From the NCBI GenBank assembly GCA_964058845.1, contig CAXKVR010000053.1, positions 101,656 through 165,655 of the forward strand: a DNA stretch of 64,000 nucleotides. Reading direction: 5' to 3'. Below the pieces are notes generated by a model. That model was given only the letters and a program-made list of their open reading frames with translations, was not told the DNA's origin and ran no database searches. The position numbers and the translations under genes are program-made. Shown here piece after piece: positions 25,272 through 37,821 of the stretch; position 1 is the first letter of the stretch; the number at the start of each line of letters is the position of its first letter. The DNA comes from Carex sylvatica (taxonomy: Eukaryota; Streptophyta; Magnoliopsida; Poales; Cyperaceae).

Positions 25272-27039
25272 CTACATTATTTGAAGAAAATTAAACGCCA
25301 AAATGAATCATTACTAATAAATAGCCATGCAATGCCTATAACGCAACATAAACCATATAAAATATGACCATTCAAATTAGTGGATAATTATCAAAAGATA
25401 TATTGTACAAGAGAACAAGATGCGTTAGAGATCCAGGCACATCAATTAAGAGTGCTTATTCAGAAGTAGTTCTAGTATACTTAAAAAATACATAAACCCC
25501 TGGAAGTATCTTTTCACACTCACCCTTTTATGTATATACTGCACCTCCTGCAATAGGTATTAACAGATTACAATTGGATGGATTGATTTCCTGATTTCTT
25601 ATTTGTATTTAATTTTATTATTGATAGTTTTATTAATAAAGGAAATATAATTTTCCATGACTAATTCTGCAATACAACCGAACACTCATTTTAATACATT
25701 TTCATAATCAATCCCGTGTGTACTCTATTTATGGGTTCCTATTTATGTAGATCTAGAATGCTTAAACCTCTAACCTAATGTTCTTTGGTTTAGTGTTTTA
25801 GGATTTTGATTGGTGATGGAAAAGAGAAAGAGGAAGAAAGATAAAAGGGGGCCACTTCACATTGCAAATACTAATGCAGGGCTTTCTCAACCACTATGAG
25901 CTAACTAAGCGTGAACACACATTTCTTCAGCAATAATATGACGTCATGCATAAAGATGATATTTAGTTTGAGGTCCGTCTAAAACATGAAATAAGGAGTT
26001 TAGGAGAAAGTTATTCCATCAAATACGGATTAATTAGACCGGTTTAGTTAGACATAACTTTAAAATTAAATCTTTAAATTTAAACAACCCCTCTATGTGG
26101 TTTACGATTTAATCCCCCTCTACAGTCCCACTGGTCAACAAACTATCTCAAATTTGTTTTCTCCTCTTTTAGAAATCATGACATAACTCGAGCTAGCATA
26201 AATTCAAACTTACGTCTAAGGATACGGAGTTTTAAGAAGTTGTGTCCCGGCCTAAAGACAATTATTTGACAAACACCGTATTTTCACTGGACCGTATAGC
26301 TGTTTCCTGTTCTGGGCTATGATCCGATGACGAACACTTAAGCGTGACCTAAAGGATATAAGACACGTGGAGAGCAATAACTGGGAGTGTGGGAACAGAT
26401 CCGCTGCGAGGTGCCTGGTGTTTTTTGTCCACTTGCCACAAGCTTACTGGAGCACTAGGCTGAACTCCCAATATATTGTCACTAGTACTAACATCCATTT
26501 TTCCTTGGACCACACACACATTAGTTACTAGATTAGGTTTTGTCTTTAAACCCTATTAAATTAACTATATTATTTTATTTGTGCTTTCTTGGGAGAATTT
26601 TGCTGATTTATTCACGACATTTATAAACTTCAAAAAATAATAGAGGTATAAAAGGAGGAATTTTATCCCTTATCATTTGTTCACAATATAATTAGTGATG
26701 TATGTAAAGAAGCAATAATTTCTAGAATTATACAAACTAAAATTCACCTAAAATTCTATTCGCTCAAAATTGCTACGAAAGATAGTAAACTACAGGTCCT
26801 CTGCCTCTGGATCGTATATTATGTGTGAAATCACTGACATGTGGGCCACTTCACGATCTGCCTCCTTCAGTTCCCCACCTTTAAATCTGGGGCCCGGCCG
26901 TTCTGTCAGTGATATACCACATGATAAAGCTTTTTTGTTACCTACTACCTGAAATCCGGTTTCAGAGAAAGCTAAAAGGAATTAGATTGAAAAAATCGAA
27001 CGGAGAAGGAGAAAGAGGAAGTGAAGCGAAGCAAGAAAA
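25272..27039. other. Intergenic between SnRK1 relics and GLYR1; contains GLYR1 promoter
   Basis: No gene identified. Up to about 26500 it is ordinary AT-rich sequence. Between 26780 and 26950 a G+C-richer stretch contains ACATGTGGGCC and GGGGCCCGGCC segments plus a CACTGACA...TGTCAGTG inverted pair. It precedes a purine-rich leader (26980-27039) directly ahead of the GLYR1 start codon. This stretch is a reasonable core promoter and 5' UTR, but the transcription start cannot be read from sequence alone. Confidence 0.45.
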
Positions 27040-30000
27040 ATGGAGGTCGGATTCTTAGGTTTAGGCATAATGGGGAAGGCAATGGCCTCTAGACTGCTCA
27101 AACATGGATTTCGTGTCACTGTTTGGAATCGTACTCTTTCCAAGGTCTTTCCTGTCTCTTCCTCTCTCTCTCTCCATCTTTCTTCTGTGTGCGTGTGTGT
27201 GTTGTGTGTTTTTGTGCGTGACAGATCAAATTAGTGTGATCTAAACTTCAATTTGGTGCTTAGAAAAAGGTTTTAAAAACTGATTTAGCATGTGACAAGT
27301 AATACTAATTTGTACCAATAACATGTAGTTGCAAATTAATTTGTACTTGATAGTATGGCTATGACCTACCCTGAGCAATTTCATCTTGCTCGATTGAAAA
27401 TCAGGAAACATATATTACTTATACATGCTGTATTGTTTGAAAAATTATAAAACGCTGCAATCCTCTCAAAACAATTTGATAATGGCAGTGTGAAGAGCTA
27501 GTCGAACAAGGTGCATCTATTGGAGAGACTCCTGCATTGGTAGTTAAAAAGTGCAAGTATACCATTGCCATGTTGTCTGATCCAGCTGCTGCTCTTTCGG
27601 TATTGTAGCTAATATTTGATATTTTAAACAGCTACTAGTACCTCATTTTGAAATTATTCTAATTAAATATCTTGTGAATTAAAAAGGTTGTCTTTGACAA
27701 AGATGGTGTGCTAGAACAAATTTCCAAAGGAAAAGGATACATTGACATGTCGACTGTTGATGCTGAAACTTCATCGAAAATTAGTGAGGCATGTATTTTA
27801 CTTATCTAAATTCAATTGGGATTTTGGAACCAACTAGCTTAAATATGGAACTGAAGTATTACATGAGTTATCAGAACTTCAATTGGGATTTTGGAACCGA
27901 CTAGCTTAAATATGACAGGAATAATTTAATTCTAAATGGATATGATTTCATCAAATTTGATTCCTTTTATTTCCTTGCTTATAAGAGCTTACTGACGCTT
28001 TGTATATACAAGGGTTTGAGACCTAATAATTTACGAAGTACCTATTGAGTAATAATTTAAATCTATGCTAAATGTGCCAGGCAGTATTAAAAAAAGGAGG
28101 ATCTTTTGTGGAGGCACCAGTTTCTGGTAGCAAGAAGCCAGCTGAAGATGGTCAATTAATTATACTTTCTGCTGGGGACAAGGTACTATTACAGTAAAAT
28201 GGTAAGATTGAGGCTATGGTACTATGCATAGCACACATTGGTCCATACCTGGGATCAATATCACCGTTTACAATGTCCAAATAGTCGATCTGAACCGTTC
28301 AACGTGATCATCATATGAAAATTTACATGTAGATCAAATTTTATACTTTTTAGAATTTTTTTACTGTTTTTTAGATAGGTAGAAAATCACTTGATCTAAA
28401 GATTCTAGACCATTCAAAAGTAGTAATTTTCTACCTATCTAAAGAAAATAGTAAAAAAATTCTAAAAAATATATTATTTAGTCTGCAAGTGCATTTTCAT
28501 ATGGAGATCATGTAGAACGGTTTATATCTACTGTTTGGACTTAGAAAACGAAGATATTGATCCAAAGTACGGACCAATGTGCGCTATGCGTAGTACCGTA
28601 GCCTCCCTCAAAAGGGTAATTTATGATTTCTTATAATAAATAAATAAAACCAAGTAGGTCTTTCATCTTTTTTTTTGGATCTAGGAAACTCTACTGGACA
28701 GCCAACATACTTTGTATGTCATTACTGGATATGTACTGTTGAGGTGGTTTAAATGGCTCCATTTTCTATGCCTCCGCTATGTTTATATTTTTTAAACTCA
28801 GATATCAAATAATACCACTGTTTGTGTGCACGCATAAAAAATCATGACATTTTGGCATTTTTGTTATTGGCATCAAGAGCTTGGAAAAAACACCAATGTG
28901 GATAATTTTTACATGTGTTAAGAAAAAAGTAATATAAATCACAAATTTTGTTCATGGATTTATTTTTGTTAAACGTGGAGGCACAATGGAGCTATGAAAA
29001 ATGAATTTGAAGCATCCTGGTAAATGCTGTCACGGGGCCCCACTCACTTGCTCACTACTATCTCTCTCAAGCTTTTTCTATTTTTGCCTTCCTTCTTATT
29101 TCTCTGCTTCTTCTCCTTGTTTTCTCTGCTCTCCTGGCACTTTTGCTTTGTGTGACGCATCTCTCTGGAGCTGTAGTCTGTGGGTCCAGTGGCAGTTTTG
29201 GGCCTTTTGGCTATGTGGTGTTAAAGGAGTATAATATAGAGGTTGGCTACTATGCTTATATAAGCATATCCCCACATATGCTTATAACTCATTTTTGTGT
29301 TTTTAATGTCTGAATGGTCGATCGGAACCGTTCATCTTGTTCTCCATATTAATATGTTCTTGGAGACCAAATTTTATATTTTTCTGAATTTGTTTACTAT
29401 TTATTAAGCCACTTTGAAAATCGCTGATCCAACGGTGGTTTAACAAAACAGTAAAATCAGAAGCCACCGTTGGATCAGTGATTTTCAAATTGGCTTAATA
29501 AATAGTAAAAAAATTCAGAAAAATATAAAATTTGGTCTCCAAGAACATATTAATATGGAGAACAAGATGAACGGTTCCGATCGACCATTTGGACATTGAA
29601 AACACAAAAATGAGTTATAAGCATATGTAGGGATATGCTTATATAAGCATAGTAGCCAACCTCGTATAATATATATATATATATATATTTTATCAGAAGT
29701 TTGAAGATCAATTGATTCAAAATAAATATTAAGGTCCAAATTACTATTTTGGTATGTCTCAAGGACAGAGATCTGAATTTGCCCTTGGTGAAAAATCCTT
29801 CCATGAAATTTTTGTTCTCTACATAATTTGGCATTTTTATAGCTATTATAATTTAATTCAGGCATTATACGAAGTAATGGTACCTGTGTTTGACGTACTT
29901 GGCAAGAAGTCATTCTTTTTAGGAGAGGTTGGAAAAGGTGCCAGAATGAAGCTGGTTGTGAACATGATAATGGGAAGGTAACTGACTTCCCTTTCATATA

Positions 30001-32358
30001 AGTATTAGATAAATAAAAGCCTTGTAACATTTTAGTAATTTGGTGATATTCTCAGGGCTGTAACTGGGGTATAGTTCTGTGGTATTTTTCGTCATTCTTT
30101 CCCGCCGGGTTCTTGTGTGTGTGAAATCTATAGAAATTTCAAGTATTTGCACTGCTGGTCTTGAGATAACAGTTTTGTTGGGCACAAAACATTTCCTGGA
30201 CAAAATATATTGAAATTTCAAACAAAGACTATGATATGTTGTTGCAGTGATTCTCAGCTGATCCAATTAAACTGGGTATTGGTATCATTCACTGCTTGAG
30301 ATATTAAAGTATTGCCATTTTTCTATTTGCCTGAGCAAACTTACATGATTGCTATTTCAATTAATAATTTTATTGGATTTTGGTTTCACTTTATGTGCAG
30401 CATGATGAATGCTCTGTCCGAAGGACTCTGCTTAGCTGATAGAAGTGGACTCAGCCCTCAAACCCTCCTAGATGTCTTGGTGATGATATTTTAAGAATTA
30501 TATTCTTCTAATTAATAAATGTAACAATTCAGCTGTACTGTTTATTGGTACCAGTACCAGTGTAGCTCAGCTGCATGCTTTTGTAGGTTACCGCATAGCA
30601 TATATCAACACTGGCACCTGAAATGTATTATTACCAGCTTGCTGTAATCTGAAATGTGGTACAAACGGATCAACTTTAGACTATCTTCTATAAGTTCCTA
30701 TTTATTATTATTTTTTTCATTTAGGGCTTATCTAAACTAGAGGTAGGTGACTCTGCATGACTGGTAATACTAGACGAGGAACATGTACTAGATTTAAGTA
30801 CGTAGCAATATCCAAAGGATATGTTACACCTAACTTCTAATTTTCATTGTTCATATTTTGTGCAGGATTTGGGTGGATGTGCAAATCCGATGTTCAAGCT
30901 AAAGGGACCGGCAATGATTGAGAGCAAGTACCCTCCTGCATTCCCTCTCAAGCATCAGCAAAAAGACATGCGGCTGGCTCTCTCTCTAGGCGATGAACAT
31001 GCAGTTTCCATGCCTATTGCTGCTGCTTCCAATGAGGTAAAAATTGAAAACACCCTTCTTTTTCTTTCTCTATAGTAGTTATCACTGAAGTGAAAGGAGA
31101 CCTGAGACAACATTACGCTCAGTCAACAGACTTGGTTGCTGATCTTATATATATGGCACGAGGTAATTTACGCATTGAAAGAAGCTTTGTAAATGAACAA
31201 ATTAAAAATATGAGATGGGGTCCCTTGAAAATGGAATTATTTGGCTATCTTGACTATATTTATGGAATAAATACACAAATCTTTAAAACTGAAAGAAAAG
31301 TTTATATAGGAGTCTTAGTGGATATCAAAATAACCAATGTACCAAGTTTCATGCAATTTGAGTATTGTTTAATAAGCATAATTTAGACCACTGACTGTAA
31401 AATGCACCGAGTCCCAACACTTCTTTTTTTGTGTACCATGTACCATATAAGCTTTGCCTAATATGTTGAATTTCTAAATCCAATTTTTTTATGAGGATTG
31501 TTGCTATTGTCAAGTTAATTAGTTTTCAAGGGATCACACGTATAATAATGCCATAGACATTATATAAATATAAAATTGGATTTCTAGAACTCCACAATGC
31601 TTAAATTAATTACCAATAAGATCTTTTAAGCAATACAAATGGCTAATGCACCTGCCAAACTGATAATTGTGACAATCACCCCTCCAAAACATCCATTTTA
31701 TGACAATTATCCTCCCAATGTAACTTCGTATTAGGGCTTTACTTTACCCCTTTCTTTTTTTATGGCATTTCCTTGTAGTTCAATTAACAGCAAAAGCATT
31801 CGACTAAGACCCCCTATTTATGATATCCAAACATGGCCCTGATCACATATTTTAAAGATGTTTTATGAGCTTACCTAAATTTGTGTTATCTTTGCAATCA
31901 TGTTCAGTTGCAATACTAAACTTTAGTGAGATTAACCTCTCTTGTTCTTTATACATGAAGAAATGAGATACTGAATTTTATTAACCATTTTCTTTATTTT
32001 CAAACAGTTTTTTTTTTTTTTTGAAGAATAGTAGATTCATGATCCACCGATTTCCATTAGAAACCATAAAGACCAAGTTAGAGTACCTAAAGCATATCTA
32101 AAACTCAGCCAAACTATTTAGTTACAAAACATCCATATATGTACCAAAAAGCAGCACAAAAACTACACAAGAAAACAAACAAAATAAAATAAAATAATCT
32201 AATAAATCTATTCAACAAAAAATTGAAGTGTGTTAGAGTTTATGATAGGATTTGATTTGACATAATAAGGATCCTGACTGGTAATGGGTATTCTTTGATT
32301 GTTTTTTTTTTTTGAATACCCAAAAACTAATGTTTTTGGGCAGTGGATTGCATAGACT

Positions 32359-32389
<31 letters not shown>

Positions 32390-32527
32390 TTCTCTATTTA
32401 CACTTATATGTGAGGTCTTTGTACGCAGGCATTTAAAAAGGCAAGGAGCCATGAGTTAGGAGACCTTGATTTTTCAGCTGTGTATGAGGTAGTCAAGGGG
32501 ACAGCTCCTTCTGGCCATGCAGCATAA
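27040..32527 (+). CDS. GLYR1: Glyoxylate/succinic semialdehyde reductase, 8 exons, 294 aa
   Basis: An NADPH-dependent beta-hydroxyacid dehydrogenase-family enzyme reducing glyoxylate to glycolate and succinic semialdehyde to 4-hydroxybutyrate, which limits toxic aldehydes under stress. Exons: 27040-27144, 27489-27599, 27687-27788, 28081-28182, 29862-29977, 30401-30479, 30866-31036, 32429-32527. The frame is continuous. The Rossmann motif GLGIMG lies near residues 6-12, the substrate-binding block [15 protein letters not shown] falls in exon 4, and the catalytic lysine falls at residue 170 (GKGARMK), the same number as in Arabidopsis GLYR1. The length fits the cytosolic form (about 289 aa), and no transit peptide is present. 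Intron 3 starts GCATGT (GC-AG). Intron 4 (1.68 kb) holds two large hairpin MITEs. The gene looks functional. Confidence 0.95.
28210..28605. mobile_element. Large hairpin MITE in GLYR1 intron 4 (subtype F)
   Basis: A 396-bp imperfect inverted repeat with ends GAGGCTATGGTACTATGCAT and its inverse. The inner arms resemble the Micron-like group (ACCGTTCAACGTGATC, CAAATTTTATACTTTTTAGA, TTTTTTTACTATT-type blocks), but the termini differ and the flanks are not (TA)n. It is more decayed than the 425-bp elements. Confidence 0.75.
29239..29663. mobile_element. Micron-like hairpin MITE, subtype C (copy 3 of 3, 425 bp), in GLYR1 intron 4
   Basis: The same 425-bp element as at 1520 and 23106. The left flank is ATAATATA and the right flank GTATAATATATATAT, so again a TA-rich target. 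It lies about 200 bp upstream of GLYR1 exon 5, so the GLYR1 pre-mRNA would contain its full hairpin. The open frames across it are by-products. Confidence 0.88.
32359..32383. repeat. Poly(C) tract, 25 bases, in GLYR1 intron 7
   Basis: Twenty-five consecutive C, followed by a pyrimidine-rich stretch. It ends about 45 bp before the acceptor of exon 8, so it falls in the polypyrimidine and branch-point region of intron 7. Confidence 0.9.
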
Positions 32528-34192
32528 ATAAATTGCATTAATACAAAAATTACTACGTCATGAAAGAAAAGTTTCTTGAATAAACAGTTCTATTGACAGT
32601 CTTGGTTTTTGACCTTGTTGTGTCATGCTTTGCTTCTGATTCTTTTAGTCAAACATGTTGATAACAGTTTGTAATTCGACCAGATGGAAGGTTTATCAGC
32701 TGGCTGTTACAAAATGTGTTCTACAAAAATAGGTTCTTTCCATAAACAAAGGTTAACTAGAGACATTAAAACATTTGAAATTTGGAATATGCCCAAATAA
32801 ACTTTCTCATTTTTGATAATTAGGTAAATATTGGCATATATGAAAAGCTATTTGCACAAATACGGACAAGTGTTGAATCTGATACCACATGAAATATAAC
32901 GTGTTGTTTTTAAATATTTAAAGATATACTATATCTTTTTTTTTTTTTTGCAAGTAAGAATGTAAACAGTACATATGCACATCCAAAGAACTATTTTTTT
33001 TTCAAAATCATCAGTAGTTGAGAAATAAAAAAATATGATAAGTAAATGAAATTACGTGTTGAGTAAATAAATGTTATGATGTATTTTTTGGATGAATGTG
33101 TAGGAATTTAGTTGATATACTCGTATCAATGACTATATGGAGTATCGAGATGTATATATGTAAGTTATAATTTGGAAATTAAATTATAACATTTGGTTGA
33201 CATTTATAATAACAAATTATTTCAGTTACGAGTCAATGTCTGCCTAACCAAGAGAAAAGAGAAGAGGAGGAATCGGCGAGCTTTGTCTTGTTTGACCATC
33301 AATTTGACTTGGATTTATCCATCTTTGTTGACCGTAAGGAACTAAATACAGAGAAAAAAGAAATTAGGTAGAAAGTGTATATCGCTTATCCAGATCCCAT
33401 TTAGAATCAGGCGTATAGTAATTGAGAATCTCTGCCAAACATTTGGCATTATTTATTCAACAATTTTCAAATACAGGAAGTTGAATATGTTATTAAAAAG
33501 GTAGAGAATATTTAGTAAATGCTGGGTGTATAATATTAAGTGTTAGATACTGAATTATTGAAATGGTAGAACGCAGACTTCAACTTCAACTAATAAGGAA
33601 CTACAACCTGAATAACTTAATCTGAATTAATCATGTTAATTTTGATTAAAAAAAATCTTTCTTAATGAAAAAAGGTAACATTTGTATTGTAGTGCACATA
33701 CATGATAAATTGCATCCAGTGCGAATAAAAGTTCACCTATTTTTGCCTATACCTGAATTACTTAGTCTTAATTAATCATGTTAATTTTGATTAATAAATC
33801 TTTTTTAATGAAAAAAGATAACATTTGTATTATAGTACACATACATGATACCTGACAAATTGTATCCAGTGCTAGTAAAAGTTCTCCACCTTATTAAGCA
33901 GTGGTGCAATCAGAATTTAAATCAGAGATTGATAAATATTAACAGTTCAAATTTGATCTGACTGTCTGAGCCTGAACCATTTGCCGCCTACTGTTCTGTC
34001 TATTGCAACTTGTCCAACCTGAAACACTCTAGCTTCGCCTATGTTTATAGGGTTATGATTATTTTGACATTTAAAGTTTTGTCAAAACTTTTCAGCTTGT
34101 GAATAAAATATAATAGATTATTTTAATAACAAATTAATTCAGTAATTTGAAAATTATGACTACTGTTCAAATAATTATCAATATTAAAAAGG
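32528..34192. other. Intergenic downstream of GLYR1
   Basis: AATAAA-type signals near 32525 and 32578 may end the GLYR1 transcript. The rest is AT-rich, with a 145-bp tandem duplication at 33606-33895 and no gene that I recognise. Confidence 0.45.
33606..33895. repeat. 145-bp tandem duplication
   Basis: Two adjacent copies, each starting ACCTGAAT(A/T)ACTTA and containing TTAATCATGTTAATTTTGAT, AACATTTGTATT and CACATACATGATA, offset by 145 bp. Copy 2 has a few insertions. Confidence 0.8.
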
Positions 34193-34580
34193 TAAGATTA
34201 AAGCCATATTCTATATAGCTTCAAAGTTAATTGATTATCTATCGACATGTTTGGATTTATCATTTTATTGACGCATTGTATCAAACTAATGCACGGGATA
34301 TTAGTAATATATTTTACCGCGGTGGTCAGTGTATCTCTTCTCGTATAAAATAGCATAATCACAAGGATACTTTCTATTTGATTAAGTTGTTCCTTCTCTC
34401 AAGTAATATTAGGTGAACACTAAGATGTCTTTTGGTGGAATTGGTGTCGTCTGCATTAACTTAAACTGCATTAATTCAGAATTTTAATTTGAGTTAATAC
34501 AGAATGAATTTAGACTGTCCGATTTGTATTAGCATGAATATTAAAGGGATCCTGTGCATTCTATGTTGAATCGGATTGAC
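34193..34580. repeat. ~390-bp dispersed repeat, copy 1 (partner 49583-49970)
   Basis: It matches the segment inside MLO intron 13 in the same orientation, from GCCATATTCTATATA to GTGCATTCTATGTTG. Its right part carries GTCGTCTGCATTAAC, which is the end of the TTAATGCAGACGATG MITE family found at 37.2, 41.8 and 57.5 kb. The unit therefore includes or is fused to a diverged member of that family. Confidence 0.8.
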
Positions 34581-34663
34581 TCAGATCTTGATCAGATGAC
34601 CTAGATGTATTAACTCAATTTCTGGGTTAACGCAAACGATCCCAGAAGAGGTTGCGTTCAAGC

Positions 34664-36220
34664 TAGTGGTTTGCAAACAGGTATCTCGGGCCGGGCCGGA
34701 TAAAACTTGTGGCGGATAACGGGTAGAACGGACACGGGTACATGGATTTTTTTTTAAAAAAAAACTCTGCCTTGTCCGTTTCAAATCTGTGCCCGTCTCG
34801 GGTTCGGGGGTAGGGAGGTCTGGGTTCACGGGTAGGCCGGTCCAGGTTCACGGGTAGGCAGATTTTTTTTTTTCTTTCTTTCTTTCTTTTTTTTTTCTTT
34901 TTTCTTTTCCCTGTTTCGTCCTCTGTTCTGGCTAGAAACAGAGGCCGAAACAACATTTTTTTCTTTTTTTTTCTTTGTAAACCAATAAATTATAAATCAA
35001 AATTCATTTAACATGATTGCATATTTGAACTCAATAATTTTTGTTATAATAAATTATAAATCAAAATTACTAATTATTTTAAAACAATGTTGCTTAAATT
35101 AATTGCTAGGAATTAATTATTTGATAAAAGTAATCAAATTTATTTTGGATCTAAAATGAATGCTAACTTTTGATAAAAGGGGACATGTTAATTTTTTGGG
35201 ACAGATAATTCAAAATTCAATCATGAATTGTAACATATTTTAAATAAAAAATGATTTTCATTATTTATAAATCAAATTGTATTTTTCTAGCCATAATTAA
35301 ATTTAATAAATTGGCATACAATGACTTGAAATATGTTGAATAATTTAAATTAAATCATGCTATTTTAGAATGCAAACATTGATCATGAGTCTTTAACAAT
35401 AAACTTCTATTGATAATACTATAATTATTATTTTTTACGATTTTTTCGGCAATAAATATTCCTTATCATTAACAATAATTTAATTGTAGAAGTGAATAAT
35501 AATATACCACTAATTTTTGTATGGTTCATTACCATCTAATAATTATTGATCTTCTATATCATGACATGCAAATCTTTGTTCTTTAATGAATACACATCCT
35601 TACAATTATTGTTGTTTTTTTTTTTTTTTAATAATCACAGCTATTCACATGTCTTTAATACTATTTCATACTACAATGCTTCACATAGCAACTAGATACA
35701 CTTGTCTTTTATTTATATTAAATAGAGCAAAGACCTCTTAATACTATTTCATACTACAATGCTTCACATAGCAACTAGATACACTTGTCTTTTATTTATA
35801 TTAAATAGAGCAAAGACCTCTTATTTTAATTTTTAGCTATTAAAAAATTCTAAAATACCTATTTAATTCCAAAAATATAATAACAATATTTAGTTCAATA
35901 TGCAGTTGGATCACAAAATTTGATCAAATTTGGTGCTATCACTATCATAATATCAACTAATTTAACAGCTAAATTATCATTTCTGAGACATTTCAAGTAA
36001 TATTACCTTGAATGTTCATCTTACATAACTTTTTAGAAAATTTTAAATTAATTACTTTCTTATAATGTTTCATCAAACACAATTTTTTCTTAAGATTAAT
36101 TTTCTAGGACCCGTACCCGTACATGTCCGTACATACTCGGACACAGACACAGTCCGATCGGATAACAGACACGGACGAACCGGACCGAGTTTGACCCGCT
36201 CGGATTTTAGCAAACCACTG
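34664..36220. mobile_element. Non-autonomous hAT-type element, 1.56 kb
   Basis: It is flanked by an exact 8-bp direct repeat GTTCAAGC (34656-34663 and 36221-36228). The termini TAGTGGTTTGC (left) and GCAAACCACTG (right) are inverted repeats. Subterminal zones on both sides are rich in CGGGT/ACCCG and CGGAC/GTCCG words (34690-34860 and 36108-36210), as expected for hAT transposase binding regions. The AT-rich centre has no transposase frame and contains an 83-bp tandem duplication. Open frames near the ends (about 34581-34956 and 36065-36385) are made of the subterminal words. Confidence 0.82.
35654..35823. repeat. 83-bp tandem duplication inside the hAT element
   Basis: Two adjacent copies of a unit containing ACTATTTCATACTACAATGC and TAGCAACTAGATACACTTG, offset by 83 bp. 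They are identical across almost the whole unit, so the duplication is recent. Confidence 0.9.
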
Positions 36221-36359
36221 GTTCAAGCACATGACATCTATTTTCTTGGTTCTCGACTTCTCGGTCCCTCGGATCAAGCGTGCAGCTGCATGTGTCACCA
36301 CACTGGTTAGCGTCACAAAAAAACTGGGTAGAGTTGAAGGATAACGGAAGGGAGCAACT

Positions 36360-36533
36360 AATTCGCATCCTCTGAGATATCTCAAACTTTGCGGGACTTT
36401 TTGGAAAATTTCAACCGTTCAAATATGATCTGCACGAATATCAAACCAAAATTAATACTGGGTTTTTGCGATGTCCCCGATAGGCATCGGACACGTCGGT
36501 CACGCAAAATTTGAGATAATCTATACGCACTCA
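36360..36533. mobile_element. 174-bp MITE with 10-bp target duplication
   Basis: Direct repeats GGGAGCAACT lie at 36350-36359 and 36534-36543. The ends are imperfect inverted repeats sharing ATCTCAAACTTTGCG and its inverse. The sequence beginning CATCCTCTGAGATATCTCAA recurs at about 42941-43030 as a fragment, so it is a family. Confidence 0.8.
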
Positions 36534-37227
36534 GGGAGCAACTGGGGCAGAATTTTATCATTGATACAAAATATTATTTTAACTAAAATAAATTATTAAA
36601 AAATATACAACTATACAAGTATTTTTGATGATTTAAACCAAAACATAAGTTGTTTTAAATAATAACATATTGTATTTAAGAGTACACTATTAATAAATAT
36701 AAAATTTAATGTTTAGTACTTCAAAACCAAATACATATTTAGTCAATATAATATTGGAAAAAATGTTATTAATTGAAGAGAAGTGAAATCTGATTATTTT
36801 TTATCTTAGAAATAATTTATTACATCTAATTTTATCTTTTAAGTCATACTCTAATCTATTACAAAATATAGTCGTAACAATCTTGCTATGTAATTAATGA
36901 TGGAAAAAAAAAAACTAAAACATTTTTTTTAAACTTTGCACTAAGAAATATGTATAAAGGGTGTAATCAAATCTCATTTTTAATATAAGAAAAAGAAAGT
37001 ATGATATGCCTTAACTAAAAAATGACAAAAACAAAATACCATAATCGTTATTGGTCAATTTCATACATTTTTTTTATTTGACGAACAAATACAATAATCG
37101 TTATATTTAGAAGGTTACTCGACAATATTAATCACTGACTCTTATTTATTTGACAACAAATATAATTATCTTTTGTTTTTAAATTTTAATACTTGATAAA
37201 CTATGAGAGAGCTAGGCTATGTATACA

Positions 37228-37445
37228 GAATTCGCATCCTCTATATTAACTCAAAAAAGAATATTTTGAGTTAATACATCTGGACAGTCTGATTAACTTT
37301 AAAATTCGTGCGAATTAGATATGCACTAATATTGAAGAGCCCTTGAATTATAGGCTGTGGTCAGATTAACTTCTTTTAAAATCAGACGATCGATATACAT
37401 CAACTAATAAATGCTTTTTTGAGTTAATGCAGACGATGCTGACTC
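37228..37445. mobile_element. MITE family N, member 1 (218 bp)
   Basis: The left end is GAATTCGCATCCTC and the right end GAGTTAATGCAGACGATGCT followed by GACTC. The target duplication is ATGTATACA / ATGTATACG (37219-37227 and 37446-37454; one mismatch). Relatives are at 41770 and 57479. The 9-bp duplication suggests a Mutator-like source. Confidence 0.82.
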
Positions 37446-37629
37446 ATGTATACGAAACCAAGATTTAGGTTACTCTGGATGGAAAGAATCTATGCATTGA
37501 CCAAACCAATAGTTTGGTAACTTTGGTTACAGTAGACATTCAAGTAATAATAAAAAAAGGTTACAGTAGACATGTAGTCCCGGGTTTCTGTGTCCGAGGA
37601 CCAAACCAGAAATCAATAGTAAACAAATG

Positions 37630-37812
37630 GGAAATAAATCTGCTGCGATCCTACAGAATTTCAACCGTTTATATAGTTTGAGATTTGTGTACAAAAATTC
37701 TCTTTTTTAAGATTCGTATAATTTGATAAATTAATGATTGAAATTGGAATCACAGAACCCTGCAATCATGTAGAATCGCAAGACCCTGTAGGATCGCAGC
37801 AGATTTGCTTCC
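37630..37812. mobile_element. MITE family M, member 1 (183 bp)
   Basis: Terminal inverted repeats GGAAATAAATCTGCTGCGAT and its inverse, with an exact 9-bp target duplication AAACAAATG (37621-37629 and 37813-37821). Relatives are at 41175 and 53777. No coding capacity. Confidence 0.88.
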
Positions 37813-37821
37813 AAACAAATG

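Noticed and set aside
25500..25560. Possible second copy of the SnRK1 GGIYT exon on the minus strand (reads GGAVYT then stop)
   Set aside because: Only six residues resemble the family and a stop follows at once. The match is too short to separate from chance.
29515..30030. A 171-codon minus-strand open frame across GLYR1 intron 4, exon 5 and the start of intron 5
   Set aside because: It combines MITE arm, AT repeat and the antisense of a GLYR1 exon. It has no recognisable domain.
31090..31386. A 98-codon plus-strand open frame in GLYR1 intron 7
   Set aside because: It lies wholly inside an intron of a gene whose flanking exons join in frame, and it matches no family that I know. Chance openness is more likely.
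34581..34956. Arg/Pro-rich minus-strand open frames
   Set aside because: They are made of the CGGGT-type subterminal repeats and a CTTT run of the hAT element.
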